A stretch of DNA of 47,678 nucleotides, taken from Fibrobacter sp. (GTDB taxonomy: Bacteria; Fibrobacterota; Fibrobacteria; Fibrobacterales; Fibrobacteraceae). The stretch is from positions 1-47,678 of the forward strand of contig JAGCPZ010000038.1 of the NCBI GenBank assembly GCA_017965445.1, read 5' to 3'. Shown here piece after piece: positions 17,398-27,635 of the stretch. The position numbers and the translations under genes are program-made. The notes beneath the pieces were generated by a model. That model was not told the origin of the DNA, searched no databases, and saw nothing but the letters and a program-made list of their open reading frames with translations. Every line of letters starts with the position of its first letter. Within the stretch, counting starts at the first letter, position 1.

Positions 17398-18701
17398 TAA
17401 GCCTTTTTTGTTTCGATGTTCTGCTTGCTGCGTTCAACGATGGCAGCGACATCGCCCACGTGCATGGTTCCGTCGCGCAGGTCCTTGAATTCGAACTGGC
17501 CTTCGGCTGCCTTGTCGCCATCGACATAGACGACGATAGAAGCGCCTTGGTAGTTCGCCTGTTCAAGTTGCTTGCCCATCTTCATGGTTGCAAGCGGGTG
17601 CGAAACGGAGTTTCCGTTTGCGCGGAACACCTGGGCCGTTTCGAAAATCTTCTTCATGTCGTTCGTGAAGCTTGCGATGTAGAAATCGACATGCTGTTTG
17701 GGGCTCGGCAAAAGTCCACGTTCGCGGAGAAGGTCTGCCAAAACCACATCGCCCATGCCAAAGCCAACGCCCGGGATGCGGTCGCCACCGAGCTTTTCGG
17801 TGAGGCTGTCGTAACGTCCGCCGCCTGCGATAGCGCGCATCGATTTGCCCTTGTCGAACACTTCGAACACGATACCGGTGTAGTAGGCGAGACCGCGCAC
17901 AATGGATAGGTCGAGGTTCACACATTCGCTAAAGCCGGCGGCTGCAAGCGTTGCAAACAAGTCTTCGATTTCGGCGAGGGCGGCTGTTGCGTTTTCGCTC
18001 TTGACGGCGGCTTTCACTTCTTCGATAGACTTGCAGCTCATGAAATCGTCGAGCTGCTTGATCTGGGCCTCGGAAAGACCCGCTTCCGTCAAAGCCTTGG
18101 CAAAAGCTTCCGGCCCGATTTTCAGGCGGCGGTCGAGCACCGGATAGACAAGTGCCGGGTTCGGGGCGCCAATTTCTTCGAGGTAGGTGGCGAGGAGCTT
18201 GCGGCTCGAAACGCCAATGGCGAAATCGCAGTCCTTGAGGCCGAACTTGCGGAGCATTGTCGCGATGGACGCCAGCAAATCCGCTTCGGCATAGATGCTT
18301 TCGGTGCCGATAATGTCCATGTTCAGCTGGAAAAATTCACGTAAACGGCCTTTTTGCGCCTTTTCGTAACGGAACAAGCGTGGCATGGAGAACCATTTGA
18401 ACGGCTTCTTGAGTTCGCGTGCCTTCTGGATTACCAAACGGGCGAGTGTCGGGGTCATTTCGGGGCGGAGTGCAATTTCGCGGTCGCCCTTGTCTTTAAA
18501 ATTGTAAAGCTGGCTAACGATTTCATCACCAGATTTCCCAGTGTAAAGCTCCAAATGCTCAAACATCGGGCCTTCATATTCTTCGTAGGCAAAACTTTCG
18601 GCAACCTTGCGCCAAGTGTCAAAAATATAGTTCTGGATGCGCTCGGCTTCCGGATAAAAATCACGTGTGCCCTTAGGCAGTTGAGGAATAGCAATACTCA
18701 T
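17397..18701 (-). CDS. hisS: Histidyl-tRNA synthetase
   Basis: A class II aminoacyl-tRNA synthetase of 434 residues, the usual length for bacterial HisRS; it charges tRNA-His. Visible landmarks are PKGTRDFYP near the N-terminus, motif 2 PRLFRYEKAQKGRLREFFQ, the histidine-binding segment GLAYYTGIVFEVF and motif 3-like AIAGGGRYDSL. The C-terminal anticodon-binding domain is present (from about residue 335). The gene diverges from mdh. The next gene downstream on the strand is the SGNH operon, separated only by a REP-like palindrome. Confidence 0.96.
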   Translation of the reverse strand: MSIAIPQLPKGTRDFYPEAERIQNYIFDTWRKVAESFAYEEYEGPMFEHLELYTGKSGDEIVSQLYNFKDKGDREIALRPEMTPTLARLVIQKARELKKPFKWFSMPRLFRYEKAQKGRLREFFQLNMDIIGTESIYAEADLLASIATMLRKFGLKDCDFAIGVSSRKLLATYLEEIGAPNPALVYPVLDRRLKIGPEAFAKALTEAGLSEAQIKQLDDFMSCKSIEEVKAAVKSENATAALAEIEDLFATLAAAGFSECVNLDLSIVRGLAYYTGIVFEVFDKGKSMRAIAGGGRYDSLTEKLGGDRIPGVGFGMGDVVLADLLRERGLLPSPKQHVDFYIASFTNDMKKIFETAQVFRANGNSVSHPLATMKMGKQLEQANYQGASIVVYVDGDKAAEGQFEFKDLRDGTMHVGDVAAIVERSKQNIETKKA

Positions 18702-18794
18702 AGTGCGTGCAAAGATAGAAAAGTGGTTAGTGGTTCGTGATTAGTGATTAGAAAAATGATGGTTCCTATGCGCTCATTGTCATTCAAACCTTGA

Positions 18795-19853
<1,059 letters not shown>

Positions 19854-19907
19854 CCGTTCGCGTCAGAATCAAATAGAAATATGTGAGCGACGCTCACTCT
19901 CGCAACC

Positions 19908-19935
19908 ACGCCTCGTTAATACGAGGCGTTTGTTG
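19908..19935 (+). terminator. Terminator of mdh
   Basis: ACGCCTCG (19908-19915) pairs with CGAGGCGT (19922-19929), followed by a short T-rich stretch. Confidence 0.65.
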
Positions 19936-19956
19936 CTCACACGTAATTAAAAGAAT

Positions 19957-19986
19957 GTCATTCCCGGCTTGACCGGGAATCTCCTT
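19957..19986. repeat. REP-like palindrome, GTCATTCCCGGC type, copy 2
   Basis: GTCATTCCCGG-CTTGA-CCGGGAATCTCCTT. It matches the unit at 17368-17397 with compensatory changes in the stem (C to T and G to A), so the pairing is conserved, not just the sequence. Confidence 0.7.
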
Positions 19987-19994
19987 CTTGATAA

Positions 19995-20036
19995 AACAGC
20001 CCCCGGGAGAGAGAGAACCCGAGGGCTGTTTTTTGG
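19995..20036 (-). terminator. Bidirectional terminator between mdh and the first sorting-tail protein
   Basis: AACAGCCC (from 19995) pairs with GGGCTGTT (20023-20030), extended by CCGGG/CCCG; T residues follow on the plus strand and a TTTT stretch on the minus strand. Confidence 0.75.
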
Positions 20037-20047
20037 TTATTGTCTAA

Positions 20048-20989
20048 TTACTTCAGCGTGATTTTCTTTGCAAAATACACGTTTTTCCCGCTAACTTGCA
20101 CCATATAGATTCCCGCATCGAGCGATGCAAGATTAAGTGTCGCTGCGGCGTTATCAATAGAGCCTTTCATCACGACTTGTCCAAGAGAGTTCTTTATTTC
20201 AACTGTTGCGGCGGACTTGACTCCCGTGAATCCGAGCGTGCGTCCGTTCAAAATCGTCTTGACGGCAGACGCTCCGCGAGCAACCTTGATTGCTTCGCCT
20301 TGGCTGCAGGCCGTATAGGGACCGATTTTTTTGATGTTGAAATTGTATTCACCATCAACAGCTTGAATCTTGAATTTGACTGCTACGAGTCTCTTGGCCG
20401 CTTCTGGTCCTGATATTTTAGTGGAACCGGTATACCAGCTTGGTTGTGAAAACTTGTCCCAGGGAATAGCTCTCATTACCGGGGTCTCTGTTGCTTTAGA
20501 AAGTTTGGCGACCGGGTTTGCGTATTCTATTTCGGGGTCGAATGTCCCGAGACCAAGTTCGAGATCGGCTTGAGTATCTGAGGTGTATGTGATACAAAGT
20601 CCGCCCCAATCTGTTGCGTCGGCGGCATCAGGATCACCTCCACCAATAGGTTCTCCGGCAATATTAAAACCAATACCGACAAAGGGATTATACTTTAATG
20701 TTGACTTGGACAATATGGCGGTGCCGCAAACACCTTTGCAGTGCGTGATTACCGCTTCTAATGATTCTCCTGTATCAGTTCTTGTATCAACGGGCCAAAC
20801 GACTTTCGATTTTCCTCCGTCATCGTTGTCCGCATAACTGAACCAATAACCCGATGTTTCGGAGTTGTTGTCAAGTCCAGTTTGAACCTGCGGCTTGCCT
20901 TCTTCTCCGTCCCACAGTTGGAAAGTTCCTGCTGCATATACCGCTGATGCTGCACAGAAAACTGCTGCTAGTTTGATTACGTTATTCAT
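20048..20989 (-). CDS. Secreted beta-sandwich protein with T9SS-like sorting tail, paralogue A
   Basis: A 313-residue exported protein. The signal peptide MNNVIKLAAVFCAASAVYAA is followed by GTFQLWDGEEG. Residues about 20-220 form a domain shared with the next two genes: a GYWFSYADND-like Trp/Tyr segment, two cysteines (CKGVCGTA), GLCITYTSD and WDKFSQPSW. The pattern resembles carbohydrate-binding beta-sandwiches of the CBM11/CIA30 kind, but I cannot assign a family. The C-terminal 80 residues (EIKNSLGQVVMKG, LDAGIYMVQVSGKN, KKITLK) are a type IX secretion sorting domain. It has a strong AAGGAGG ribosome site. It is likely a cell-surface or secreted sugar-binding protein. Confidence 0.75.
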   Translation of the reverse strand: MNNVIKLAAVFCAASAVYAAGTFQLWDGEEGKPQVQTGLDNNSETSGYWFSYADNDDGGKSKVVWPVDTRTDTGESLEAVITHCKGVCGTAILSKSTLKYNPFVGIGFNIAGEPIGGGDPDAADATDWGGLCITYTSDTQADLELGLGTFDPEIEYANPVAKLSKATETPVMRAIPWDKFSQPSWYTGSTKISGPEAAKRLVAVKFKIQAVDGEYNFNIKKIGPYTACSQGEAIKVARGASAVKTILNGRTLGFTGVKSAATVEIKNSLGQVVMKGSIDNAAATLNLASLDAGIYMVQVSGKNVYFAKKITLK

Positions 20990-21360
20990 GGTTTCCTCCT
21001 TAGTCCGATTGTTGATTTATCAATAAGATATACAACTTTTATATGAATGATAAAACACTCGAACGAATAAAAGGAAAATGTATGAATTTATTATGAATTG
21101 TATTTTTATGATACAGAGTAAAGATAAATTAATGTGTTTTGAAGATGTAAATTTAATGTAAAGTGATGACTATATAGTACAAAATGTGCTGTATACGTTG
21201 TGGTTGTGCTGATAAATGAAAAATAGCCCGCGGATATTAAACCCGTGGGCATTTTTTTGCATTTGTCATTCCGGCCTCCGAGCGGGCGGACAGCACTTGG
21301 CAACTATTTGCCTTAGTGCGCATGGCCACCTTTAGGTGGGAATCTCCATCTCGAACAGTT
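20990..21360. other. Intergenic region with terminator and REP-like unit
   Basis: 371 bp between two paralogous genes. The right part (from 21264) holds a GTCATTCCGGCCTCC REP-like sequence with an insertion, and 21226-21258 is a hairpin terminator. The AT-rich left part (20990-21220) should carry the promoter of the 20048-20989 gene, but no element could be fixed. Confidence 0.5.
21226..21258 (-). terminator. Terminator of paralogue B
   Basis: GCCCGCGG pairs with CCCGTGGGC (one G-T pair) around an A/T loop; T tracts occur on both sides, longer on the plus strand. It lies about 100 bases past the stop of the 21361-22353 gene. Confidence 0.6.
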
Positions 21361-22353
21361 TTACCTCAATACAATCTTCTTTACAAAATTCACGTTTTTC
21401 CCGCTAACGCGTACCATGTAAATTCCAGCATTGAGTGTCGCGAGGTTGAACGTTGCTGCATTACTCGTGGTGTTGTTAATTACGCCTTTCATCACGACTT
21501 GCCCGATTGAGTTCATCACTTCGACAGTCACTGCGGATTTGTTTCCCGTGAATTCGAGCGAGCGCCCGTTTAAATTGATCTTGACTGCAGATGTTCCGCG
21601 AACAATTTTGATCGCGTCAGGTGGGGAGGGTATGCCGCATTTCTCCGGGCAGGTTCCGTCTTTCGGCCCGACGGCGCAAATTCTGAATTCGTATTCACCG
21701 GGTTCCGCCTGAATTTTAAAATGCACTCCGACAAGTTGCTTTGCAGCCGATTCACCATCAAATTTAACATCGCCGTTGAACGACGAAGGCTGCTTAAAGT
21801 CGGACCACGACACTACAACCTTCTTGTCTGTTTTAGATGCCGGAAGGTTTACTGCTGGGTTTGCGTAATTCATCGTTGAATCAATGGTTTCGCCAAGGCC
21901 GAGTTCTAGGGATATGTCTGTGTCCGATGCGTAGGTCACGCAGAGGCCGCCCCAGGCGGAGGCGTCACCTGCGACTAATGTGTTGTCGGTGGGGGACGCT
22001 TCCCCGACGATGTTGAATCCCATGCCGGAGAACGGTTCTGTGGTCAATGATCCTTTATAGAGAGTGGCTGTTCCGCATACTCCGTCACAATGCTCAATAA
22101 CCGCATCTATATAATGAGGTTCGCATATATCATATGCGTGACACTTTTCAACTGGGTATATAATTTTTGATTCACCTCCATTAAAGGTGTCATTATAATC
22201 GTACCAAATTCCATAGGTGTTGGTTTCGTTACCTAGTCCTGTTTCTACTACGGGGACTCCATCGGCTCCGTTCCATGTTTCGAATGTGCCTGCGGCAAAA
22301 ACAGTCGATGATGCAGCCAAAAGTGCGGTGGTTAAAATGATTTTCTTGTTCAT
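21361..22353 (-). CDS. Secreted beta-sandwich protein with T9SS-like sorting tail, paralogue B
   Basis: A 330-residue exported protein starting MNKKIILTTALLAASSTVFAA, then GTFETWNGADG. It shares the same domain as its neighbours, with CDGVCGTA, WGGLCVTYASD, LELGLGE, WSDFKQP and FKIQAEPGEYEF. It has extra cysteines CAVGPKDGTCPEKCG before the tail and an inserted segment (CHAYDICEPHY) with one further Cys pair. The tail carries VMNSIGQVVMKG and LNAGIYMVRVSGKN...KKIVLR. AAAGGA precedes the ATG. It sits between paralogues A and C on the same strand, each spaced by repeat-bearing gaps, so the three may be separately transcribed. Confidence 0.75.
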   Translation of the reverse strand: MNKKIILTTALLAASSTVFAAGTFETWNGADGVPVVETGLGNETNTYGIWYDYNDTFNGGESKIIYPVEKCHAYDICEPHYIDAVIEHCDGVCGTATLYKGSLTTEPFSGMGFNIVGEASPTDNTLVAGDASAWGGLCVTYASDTDISLELGLGETIDSTMNYANPAVNLPASKTDKKVVVSWSDFKQPSSFNGDVKFDGESAAKQLVGVHFKIQAEPGEYEFRICAVGPKDGTCPEKCGIPSPPDAIKIVRGTSAVKINLNGRSLEFTGNKSAVTVEVMNSIGQVVMKGVINNTTSNAATFNLATLNAGIYMVRVSGKNVNFVKKIVLR

Positions 22354-22382
22354 TTTTTTTCCTTTGCGTTGTCACCCAGCTT

Positions 22383-22411
22383 GTCATTACGGCCTCTGTG
22401 CCGGAATCGAC
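22383..22411. repeat. REP-like unit, GTCATTACGGCC type
   Basis: GTCATTACGGCCTCTGTGCC followed by GGAATCGAC. It is a divergent relative of the GTCATyCCCGGC family, with the stem GGC...GCC retained. Confidence 0.5.
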
Positions 22412-22423
22412 ATTTTGTTTTAT

Positions 22424-23398
22424 TTACTTAATAATAATCTTGCTTGAATAGTTCAAGGATTTTCCGGAAACGCGGACCATGTAAATCCCGGCGTCGAGGT
22501 GGGCGAGGCTAAGCGTTGTGACATTGCTTTCGATTGCGCCATGTGCGACGACCTGTCCGAGCGAATTCATGACTTTAGCTGTGGCGCGCGAAACACCCGC
22601 AAAGCTGAGCATGCGACCTTTCAAAATGGCCTTGACTGCGGATGTTCCGCGAGCAATTTGAATCCCTGCACTAGACAAGCCGCATTTCTCTGGGCATGTT
22701 CCGTCTTTCGGTCCGACTGCACAAATGTTGAAATTGTATTTGCCGGGTTCTGCCTGAATTTTAAAGTGTACGCCGACAAGTTGCTTTGCTGCTGTTTCTC
22801 CGTCAAATTTAACAGAGCCATCGTACCATGAGGGTTGTTTGAAGTCGGACCATGAAGCGACAACTTTGTTCCCTGTTTTGGATGCGGGGAGCTTTACAGT
22901 CGGATTTGCATAATTGATTGTGGAATCGACAACCTCGCCAAGACCGAGTTCCAAGGCTATATCCGTGTCAGACGTGTAGGTTACGCAGAGCCCACCCCAT
23001 GAAGATGCATTGCCGGCAGCTGGATTTTGATCTGTTTCCGAAATTTGGCCAACGACATTGAAACCCACGCCGACAAACGGATCGTGTTCATAAGATCCTT
23101 TGTCTAGAATTGCTGTGCCGCAAAAGCCTTTACATTCGTAAATGACTGGCTCTAAACTTTGTTCAGCGTAAATTGGATCTATTGGTACAGGCCAGCCAAT
23201 TGTAGATAATCCCGAGTTGTTATGGTCATTATAAGAATACCAATAGCCTTCAGTTTCGAGTCCATTGCCAAGACCTGTATGGATTTGAGGGCTAGAATTA
23301 GCGTCTTCATAAACTTTAGCTCCGTTCCATGTTTCGAATGTGCCTGCAGCAAGTGTTGCAGATGCGGCGCAAAGTGCAGCCAAAATGATTTTTTCCAT
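22424..23398 (-). CDS. Secreted beta-sandwich protein with T9SS-like sorting tail, paralogue C
   Basis: A 324-residue protein with signal peptide MEKIILAALCAASATLAA and mature start GTFETWNGAKV. The domain is closest to paralogue B: YWYSYNDHNNSGLS, CKGFCGTA, WGGLCVTYTSD, WSDFKQPSW and the cysteine block CAVGPKDGTCPEKCG. The tail (KVMNSLGQVVAHG, LDAGIYMVRVSGKS, SSKIIIK) is a sorting domain, although its last residues differ from the usual Lys-rich end. The function is probably binding of plant-derived or surface glycan, inferred only from fold-like features. It is upstream of paralogue B on the same strand and diverges from the GH43 cluster. Confidence 0.75.
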   Translation of the reverse strand: MEKIILAALCAASATLAAGTFETWNGAKVYEDANSSPQIHTGLGNGLETEGYWYSYNDHNNSGLSTIGWPVPIDPIYAEQSLEPVIYECKGFCGTAILDKGSYEHDPFVGVGFNVVGQISETDQNPAAGNASSWGGLCVTYTSDTDIALELGLGEVVDSTINYANPTVKLPASKTGNKVVASWSDFKQPSWYDGSVKFDGETAAKQLVGVHFKIQAEPGKYNFNICAVGPKDGTCPEKCGLSSAGIQIARGTSAVKAILKGRMLSFAGVSRATAKVMNSLGQVVAHGAIESNVTTLSLAHLDAGIYMVRVSGKSLNYSSKIIIK

Positions 23399-23772
23399 AA
23401 TCCACTCTCTGAATTCAAATTAACCCAATAGAAAATATATTTACTTTTTCGCCTGTTTTCTATGAATAATTTTCAAATAAATGAAATTTTTTTTCAGATG
23501 AATCATATGCAATCTTAATGATACATTTTGCTTGTTGCAGGGTAATTATTCGTCAAAAGTCGTTGGTTGTTGGATTTGTGATGCCTGATGGGTGCCCAAC
23601 ATGGTAGTTTCTGTAGCTCCTAATCCTAAATGTTGACTTTTAATTCGTAAAAATGTAGATTGTTTACGGATTTTTATCAAAAAATATGCAATGTCACAAA
23701 TAAATATGTGGACTTTTAATAATTTTTAGTATATATTTATAATGGCTGTTGAGTGGTGGATCGGAGATGTTT
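23399..23772. other. Divergent AT-rich promoter region
   Basis: 374 bp between the minus-strand paralogue C and the plus-strand GH43 gene. It is AT-rich with no ORF worth calling. AGTATATATTTATAATGG at about 23729-23745 gives a plausible -10 for the GH43 gene. No clear repeat was found. Confidence 0.45.
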
Positions 23773-25479
23773 ATGGAGTTTAGGAAAATTGAATTCCTTT
23801 CTAGGTTGAAACGCATTGTCTGTGATGCGTGCTTTTGCATTTTCCTTATAATAGCTTTGTGCTTTGCGTTTGCCAAAGCGGCGAACCCGTTGACAACGGC
23901 TTTTTATTCTGCCGATGCCGCTGCTTTGGTCCACAACGACAGCCTTTTCATTTTCGCGGGGCACGACGAACAGGGGCCGCAGGGGAATAACAATAAAGCG
24001 TTTGTCATGAATGACTGGCATGTGCTCGTGACCGACGATATGGAGCATTACCACGATTATGGGGCGGTTTTGAGCGTCAAGACGTTCAAGTGGGCGAATG
24101 CGAGCGCTTTTGCGGGGCACTGCGAGTACCGAAACGGCAAGTTCTACTGGTATGTGGCGATTCATCACGGGACAATTCGTGAAAACGGGAGCGAAGGCTT
24201 TGCCATTGGCGTTGCCGTGGCGGACCATCCGTCTGGACCATGGAAAGATGCGATTGGGCAGGCGCTTATCACCGACAATACGCCGAATGATGTCAAATTG
24301 AACATCGACCCCGCCATTTTTTATGACGGCAACGATATCTGGATGTACTGGGGTTCGTGGAATGCGGGCCGCCGTGTGAAACTCAAGGAAAACATGATTG
24401 AGCTTGCTAGCACGCCCGAAGACATCAAAATCAAGGACTTTTTCGAAGCGCCGTGGATGCACAAGTTCCGCGGAAATTATTACTTCAGCTATGCGGCGGG
24501 TTACCCCTCGACGACGAACTATTCCATGGCTCCGACGATTAATGGACCGTGGACGCAGAAAGGCGTCATCAACGACAAGATGGAAAATTCCGAGACGAAC
24601 CATCAGGCGATATTCAAGTATCTCGGGCACTGGTATTTCATGTATCACGGCGCGAATTCCCCGGGTGGCTGGACGTACCGCCGTTCCGTGAACATCGACT
24701 ACCTCTACTACGACCGGGACGGAAACATCCAGAAAATCAAACGCACCAGCGGTGTGGACCCGGTCAACAACGCGCTTGTCGAAGCGGGCGGCTACCGCAT
24801 GGTCGTTTCTCATAGCAATTTGGCGCTCGAAGATAGCGAAGGAATGGTGGTGCAACAAACTGCCGATGAAAAGAACGAGGCGCAGCTTTGGGTGCTTGCG
24901 CATGGCGATTCCGCCCGCTATTACACGCTGCAGAACTTCAAGACGAAAAAGTATTACTGCCCGCCGACAACACTATTGGATACGGTAAAAACATCGACGA
25001 AAGCCTGCGAAATCCGCATCGAGAACGCGTCCGTCACCAAAGGCTACTACCTGTTTGCCGACTACGATAGCGACTACCTCGCCGACGTGCTGAATGTTTC
25101 CAAGGATGCGGGAATGCCGCTCATTACGTGGGTTCGTACGGGAACGGACAATCAAAAGATAAAGCTCGTGAAGACGGATTTGCCTAAGGTGGAACCGCCC
25201 AAAGACACGTCGAAGGTTACGCCGCCAGATTCCGGGAATGGAGACTTGACCGGGCTTGGGAGTGTTCATGCGGCAGAGGCGCTGTTGGCGAAGTTTGCGG
25301 TTTACGATGGTGCGGCTCGCGTGATTCGCTTGACGCAAAATGCAAAATGGACTTTACTTGACGTGAACGGCGTTGTCGTGCGTCGTGGTTATGGTCGTGA
25401 AATCAATGTGCGTTCCGTTTGTTCAGGAATGTACTTTGTCCGCTCCGGCGCAAGAATCGCCAAGGTGGTATTATGGTGA
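23773..25479 (+). CDS. GH43 family glycosidase with ricin-like domain and sorting tail
   Basis: A 568-residue secreted enzyme of the beta-propeller GH43 family (arabinofuranosidase/xylosidase type). The signal anchor lies at about 12-36, then residues 37-330 form the propeller: AALVHNDSLFIFAGHDE, NIDPAIFYDGNDIWMYWGSW with the catalytic Asp pattern, and FEAPWMHKFRGNYYFSYA with the acid Glu. Residues about 345-460 (MVVQQTADEKNEAQLWVL, YYTLQNFKTKKYYCPP) resemble a ricin-type trefoil sugar-binding module. After a Pro-rich linker the last 75 residues form a sorting-type tail ending KVVLW. The start at 23773 was chosen because GGAG lies six bases upstream; ATG at 23767 and a TTG at 23749 are alternatives. 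The arabinose or xylose preference cannot be told from sequence. Confidence 0.85.
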   Translation: MEFRKIEFLSRLKRIVCDACFCIFLIIALCFAFAKAANPLTTAFYSADAAALVHNDSLFIFAGHDEQGPQGNNNKAFVMNDWHVLVTDDMEHYHDYGAVLSVKTFKWANASAFAGHCEYRNGKFYWYVAIHHGTIRENGSEGFAIGVAVADHPSGPWKDAIGQALITDNTPNDVKLNIDPAIFYDGNDIWMYWGSWNAGRRVKLKENMIELASTPEDIKIKDFFEAPWMHKFRGNYYFSYAAGYPSTTNYSMAPTINGPWTQKGVINDKMENSETNHQAIFKYLGHWYFMYHGANSPGGWTYRRSVNIDYLYYDRDGNIQKIKRTSGVDPVNNALVEAGGYRMVVSHSNLALEDSEGMVVQQTADEKNEAQLWVLAHGDSARYYTLQNFKTKKYYCPPTTLLDTVKTSTKACEIRIENASVTKGYYLFADYDSDYLADVLNVSKDAGMPLITWVRTGTDNQKIKLVKTDLPKVEPPKDTSKVTPPDSGNGDLTGLGSVHAAEALLAKFAVYDGAARVIRLTQNAKWTLLDVNGVVVRRGYGREINVRSVCSGMYFVRSGARIAKVVLW

Positions 25480-25563
25480 AATGATGGATGCTTGATTACG
25501 TCATTGCGACGAAGCAATCTATAAATCTATGATTTTTTGGTAATTTGATATAAGGAGTTTGGT

Positions 25564-27564
25564 ATGAAGGTTTTGAATTTTGCAAGTCTCGTGAATGGCG
25601 CGAATTTCGCGGCGTTCGTGAAATGCGCAACTCTCGCAACGATTGGCGCTTTCGGCGTTTCAACAGCAATGGCTGCCGACTGGTACGCCAAGGACAACTT
25701 GCAACCGGGACATGACCCGAGCATGACGCGCTTCGAGGACGGTTACGCCCTTATGAGCACGAACAACAATTTGCAACTGTGGACATCAGAAGACGCCTAT
25801 ACCTGGCGCGACCACAGGGCGACTGTGAGTGGTGTTCCGAAGTGGGCCTATACGTACGCACCGAAAACCGAAGGCATTTGGGCTCCGGATATCTTTTACA
25901 TGAACGGTGAATACCGCGTTTATTATTGCGTGTCTGAATTCGGCGTACGTAATTCGGCTATAGGCTATCAATCGACAACGTCGATTATGCCGGGCACAAC
26001 AGGGTACGGTTGGAAAGACCATGGCCATGTTTTCCATACAAAGCAAGGCGCGGATTCATATAATGCTATTGACGCAGACGTCGTTCGTGATACGCAGGGC
26101 AATTACTGGATGGCCTTCGGTTCGTTCGGCCTTGGAATCCAGCTGATTAAGTTGGACGCAAAGACCGGATTCCAGGCAAACGATGATAAGACTGTCTATA
26201 ACATTGCGCGCCGAACAAGCAAAGCGAGCGGCGGCGCTGAAGAAGGCCCTAGCCTCATTGAACATGGTGGCAAGTATTTCCTCTTTACCGCTTGGGACAA
26301 GTGCTGCCAGCAAGGCCCATCCATCGAACAGACAACGTATAAGACTGCTTACGGCCGCGCAGACAAAGTAACTGGGCCGTATGTGGACCGTGCGGGAACA
26401 AACATGGCAAGTGGTGGCGGCACGATTCTCCTGGAGCGTTACGGGCGTTACGTGGGTCCGGGCGGCGGCGAGGCCTTCCAGGACTTGAACCGCGTGCGCT
26501 TTGTGCATCACTACTACGATTTGAATGGCGACAAGTACAACCACATCCACATCCGCGATGTCGTGTTTACCGATGATAACTGGGCTGAGATGGGACAGCC
26601 CTTCCTCGGGCGTTATTTGAGCGCCGAAGTTGAACATGGTGTGCTCACACGTGCGGCTTCGGGCGATCTAGCGATTACCCGCAGCAATACGGCCTCGAAC
26701 GGGGAATATCTCGCGTACGTGAATACCGCGGGTTCCAAAATTCGTTTGCCGATGAACATTATGCAGGCGGGTGAGTATCTGTTGCGTTACCGCTACGCAA
26801 ACGGTGGCGATGCGGCCGCGACGCACAAGGTGACGGTGAATGGCAAGTCACAGACGGTGACGCTCCCGCCGACAGGTTCATGGGGCACGTTCCCCGAAAA
26901 GTCCGTCGTGATGGTGCCTGCGACACTCAAGCGCGGAGGCAACTTCATCGAATTGGAACCTTCGCCTAATGGAAATTTCGCGGAACTGGACCGCATCGAC
27001 TTCTTGCGCATCATCCGCGATACGATTCCTGCGAACGGCTTTGACAATGGCATCCGCGTGCGACTCACTGACAAAGATGAATTTGCGATTAAAGATGGCG
27101 GCTATGCGATTTTCGAAAACGTCGTGACCGATTCGCTCAAGAACAAAACGGAAGTTTCGATTCAGGTGAAAAACGCAACCGCAGGCAAGCTCGCTATTCG
27201 CGATGGCAAAAAAGACGGAACTGTCCTTGCAGAATGTAACCTCTCGACGGCGAAGGCTGCCGCAAATGGTTGGTCCGAGGCAAACTGCGGAACTCTTAAA
27301 ATCGGTGGCATCAAGGACTTTTATTTGACCGCTTCGGGCGTCTCTGGCGAAGCGATTGTTGGAAACATCATCTTCAAAAGTACCGATTTGCCAGAATCAA
27401 GCTCGTCCGTTGTACCTGAGTCAAGTTCTAGCAGCTCGGAAGGAACGACCGGAATTGTGCCGCGCGCGGCTCGCTCGGGCAACATGGCTCCAGTTCGTAA
27501 GGGCTACCATGACCTCAAAGGCCGTCGATTTGACAAGCAGATTCCGTACAGGGTGATGTTCTAG
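25564..27564 (+). CDS. GH43 family arabinanase-like enzyme with carbohydrate-binding C-terminal modules
   Basis: A 666-residue secreted enzyme: signal peptide ending STAMAAD, then the propeller at about 40-340 (WYAKDNLQPGHDPSMTRFED, APDIFYMNGEYRVYYC, NAIDADVVRD, EEGPSLIEHGGKYFLFTAWD). This layout matches endo-1,5-arabinanase-like GH43 members. Residues about 360-480 look like a CBM6/35-type beta-sandwich (YLAYVNTAGSKIRLPM, YLLRYRYANG). A second module (about 480-600) shares an uninterrupted 42-residue identity with the neighbouring enzyme. A Ser-rich linker and a short C-terminus (RKGYHDLKGRR) follow; the tail looks like a cut-down sorting domain. AAGGAG precedes the start. It probably debranches arabinan or arabinoxylan outside the cell. 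Confidence 0.87.
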   Translation: MKVLNFASLVNGANFAAFVKCATLATIGAFGVSTAMAADWYAKDNLQPGHDPSMTRFEDGYALMSTNNNLQLWTSEDAYTWRDHRATVSGVPKWAYTYAPKTEGIWAPDIFYMNGEYRVYYCVSEFGVRNSAIGYQSTTSIMPGTTGYGWKDHGHVFHTKQGADSYNAIDADVVRDTQGNYWMAFGSFGLGIQLIKLDAKTGFQANDDKTVYNIARRTSKASGGAEEGPSLIEHGGKYFLFTAWDKCCQQGPSIEQTTYKTAYGRADKVTGPYVDRAGTNMASGGGTILLERYGRYVGPGGGEAFQDLNRVRFVHHYYDLNGDKYNHIHIRDVVFTDDNWAEMGQPFLGRYLSAEVEHGVLTRAASGDLAITRSNTASNGEYLAYVNTAGSKIRLPMNIMQAGEYLLRYRYANGGDAAATHKVTVNGKSQTVTLPPTGSWGTFPEKSVVMVPATLKRGGNFIELEPSPNGNFAELDRIDFLRIIRDTIPANGFDNGIRVRLTDKDEFAIKDGGYAIFENVVTDSLKNKTEVSIQVKNATAGKLAIRDGKKDGTVLAECNLSTAKAAANGWSEANCGTLKIGGIKDFYLTASGVSGEAIVGNIIFKSTDLPESSSSVVPESSSSSSEGTTGIVPRAARSGNMAPVRKGYHDLKGRRFDKQIPYRVMF

Positions 27565-27635
27565 TTCTTTTTTAGTCCTAAATTCATTCAACGAATATAT
27601 ATTTACTATGGATGTGTGGAATACTTGAGGTTGTT

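Noticed and set aside
23737..24903. Minus-strand open frame of 388 codons opposite the first GH43 gene
   Set aside because: A shadow of the GH43 frame; the protein has no recognisable motif and the sense frame has the catalytic motifs.
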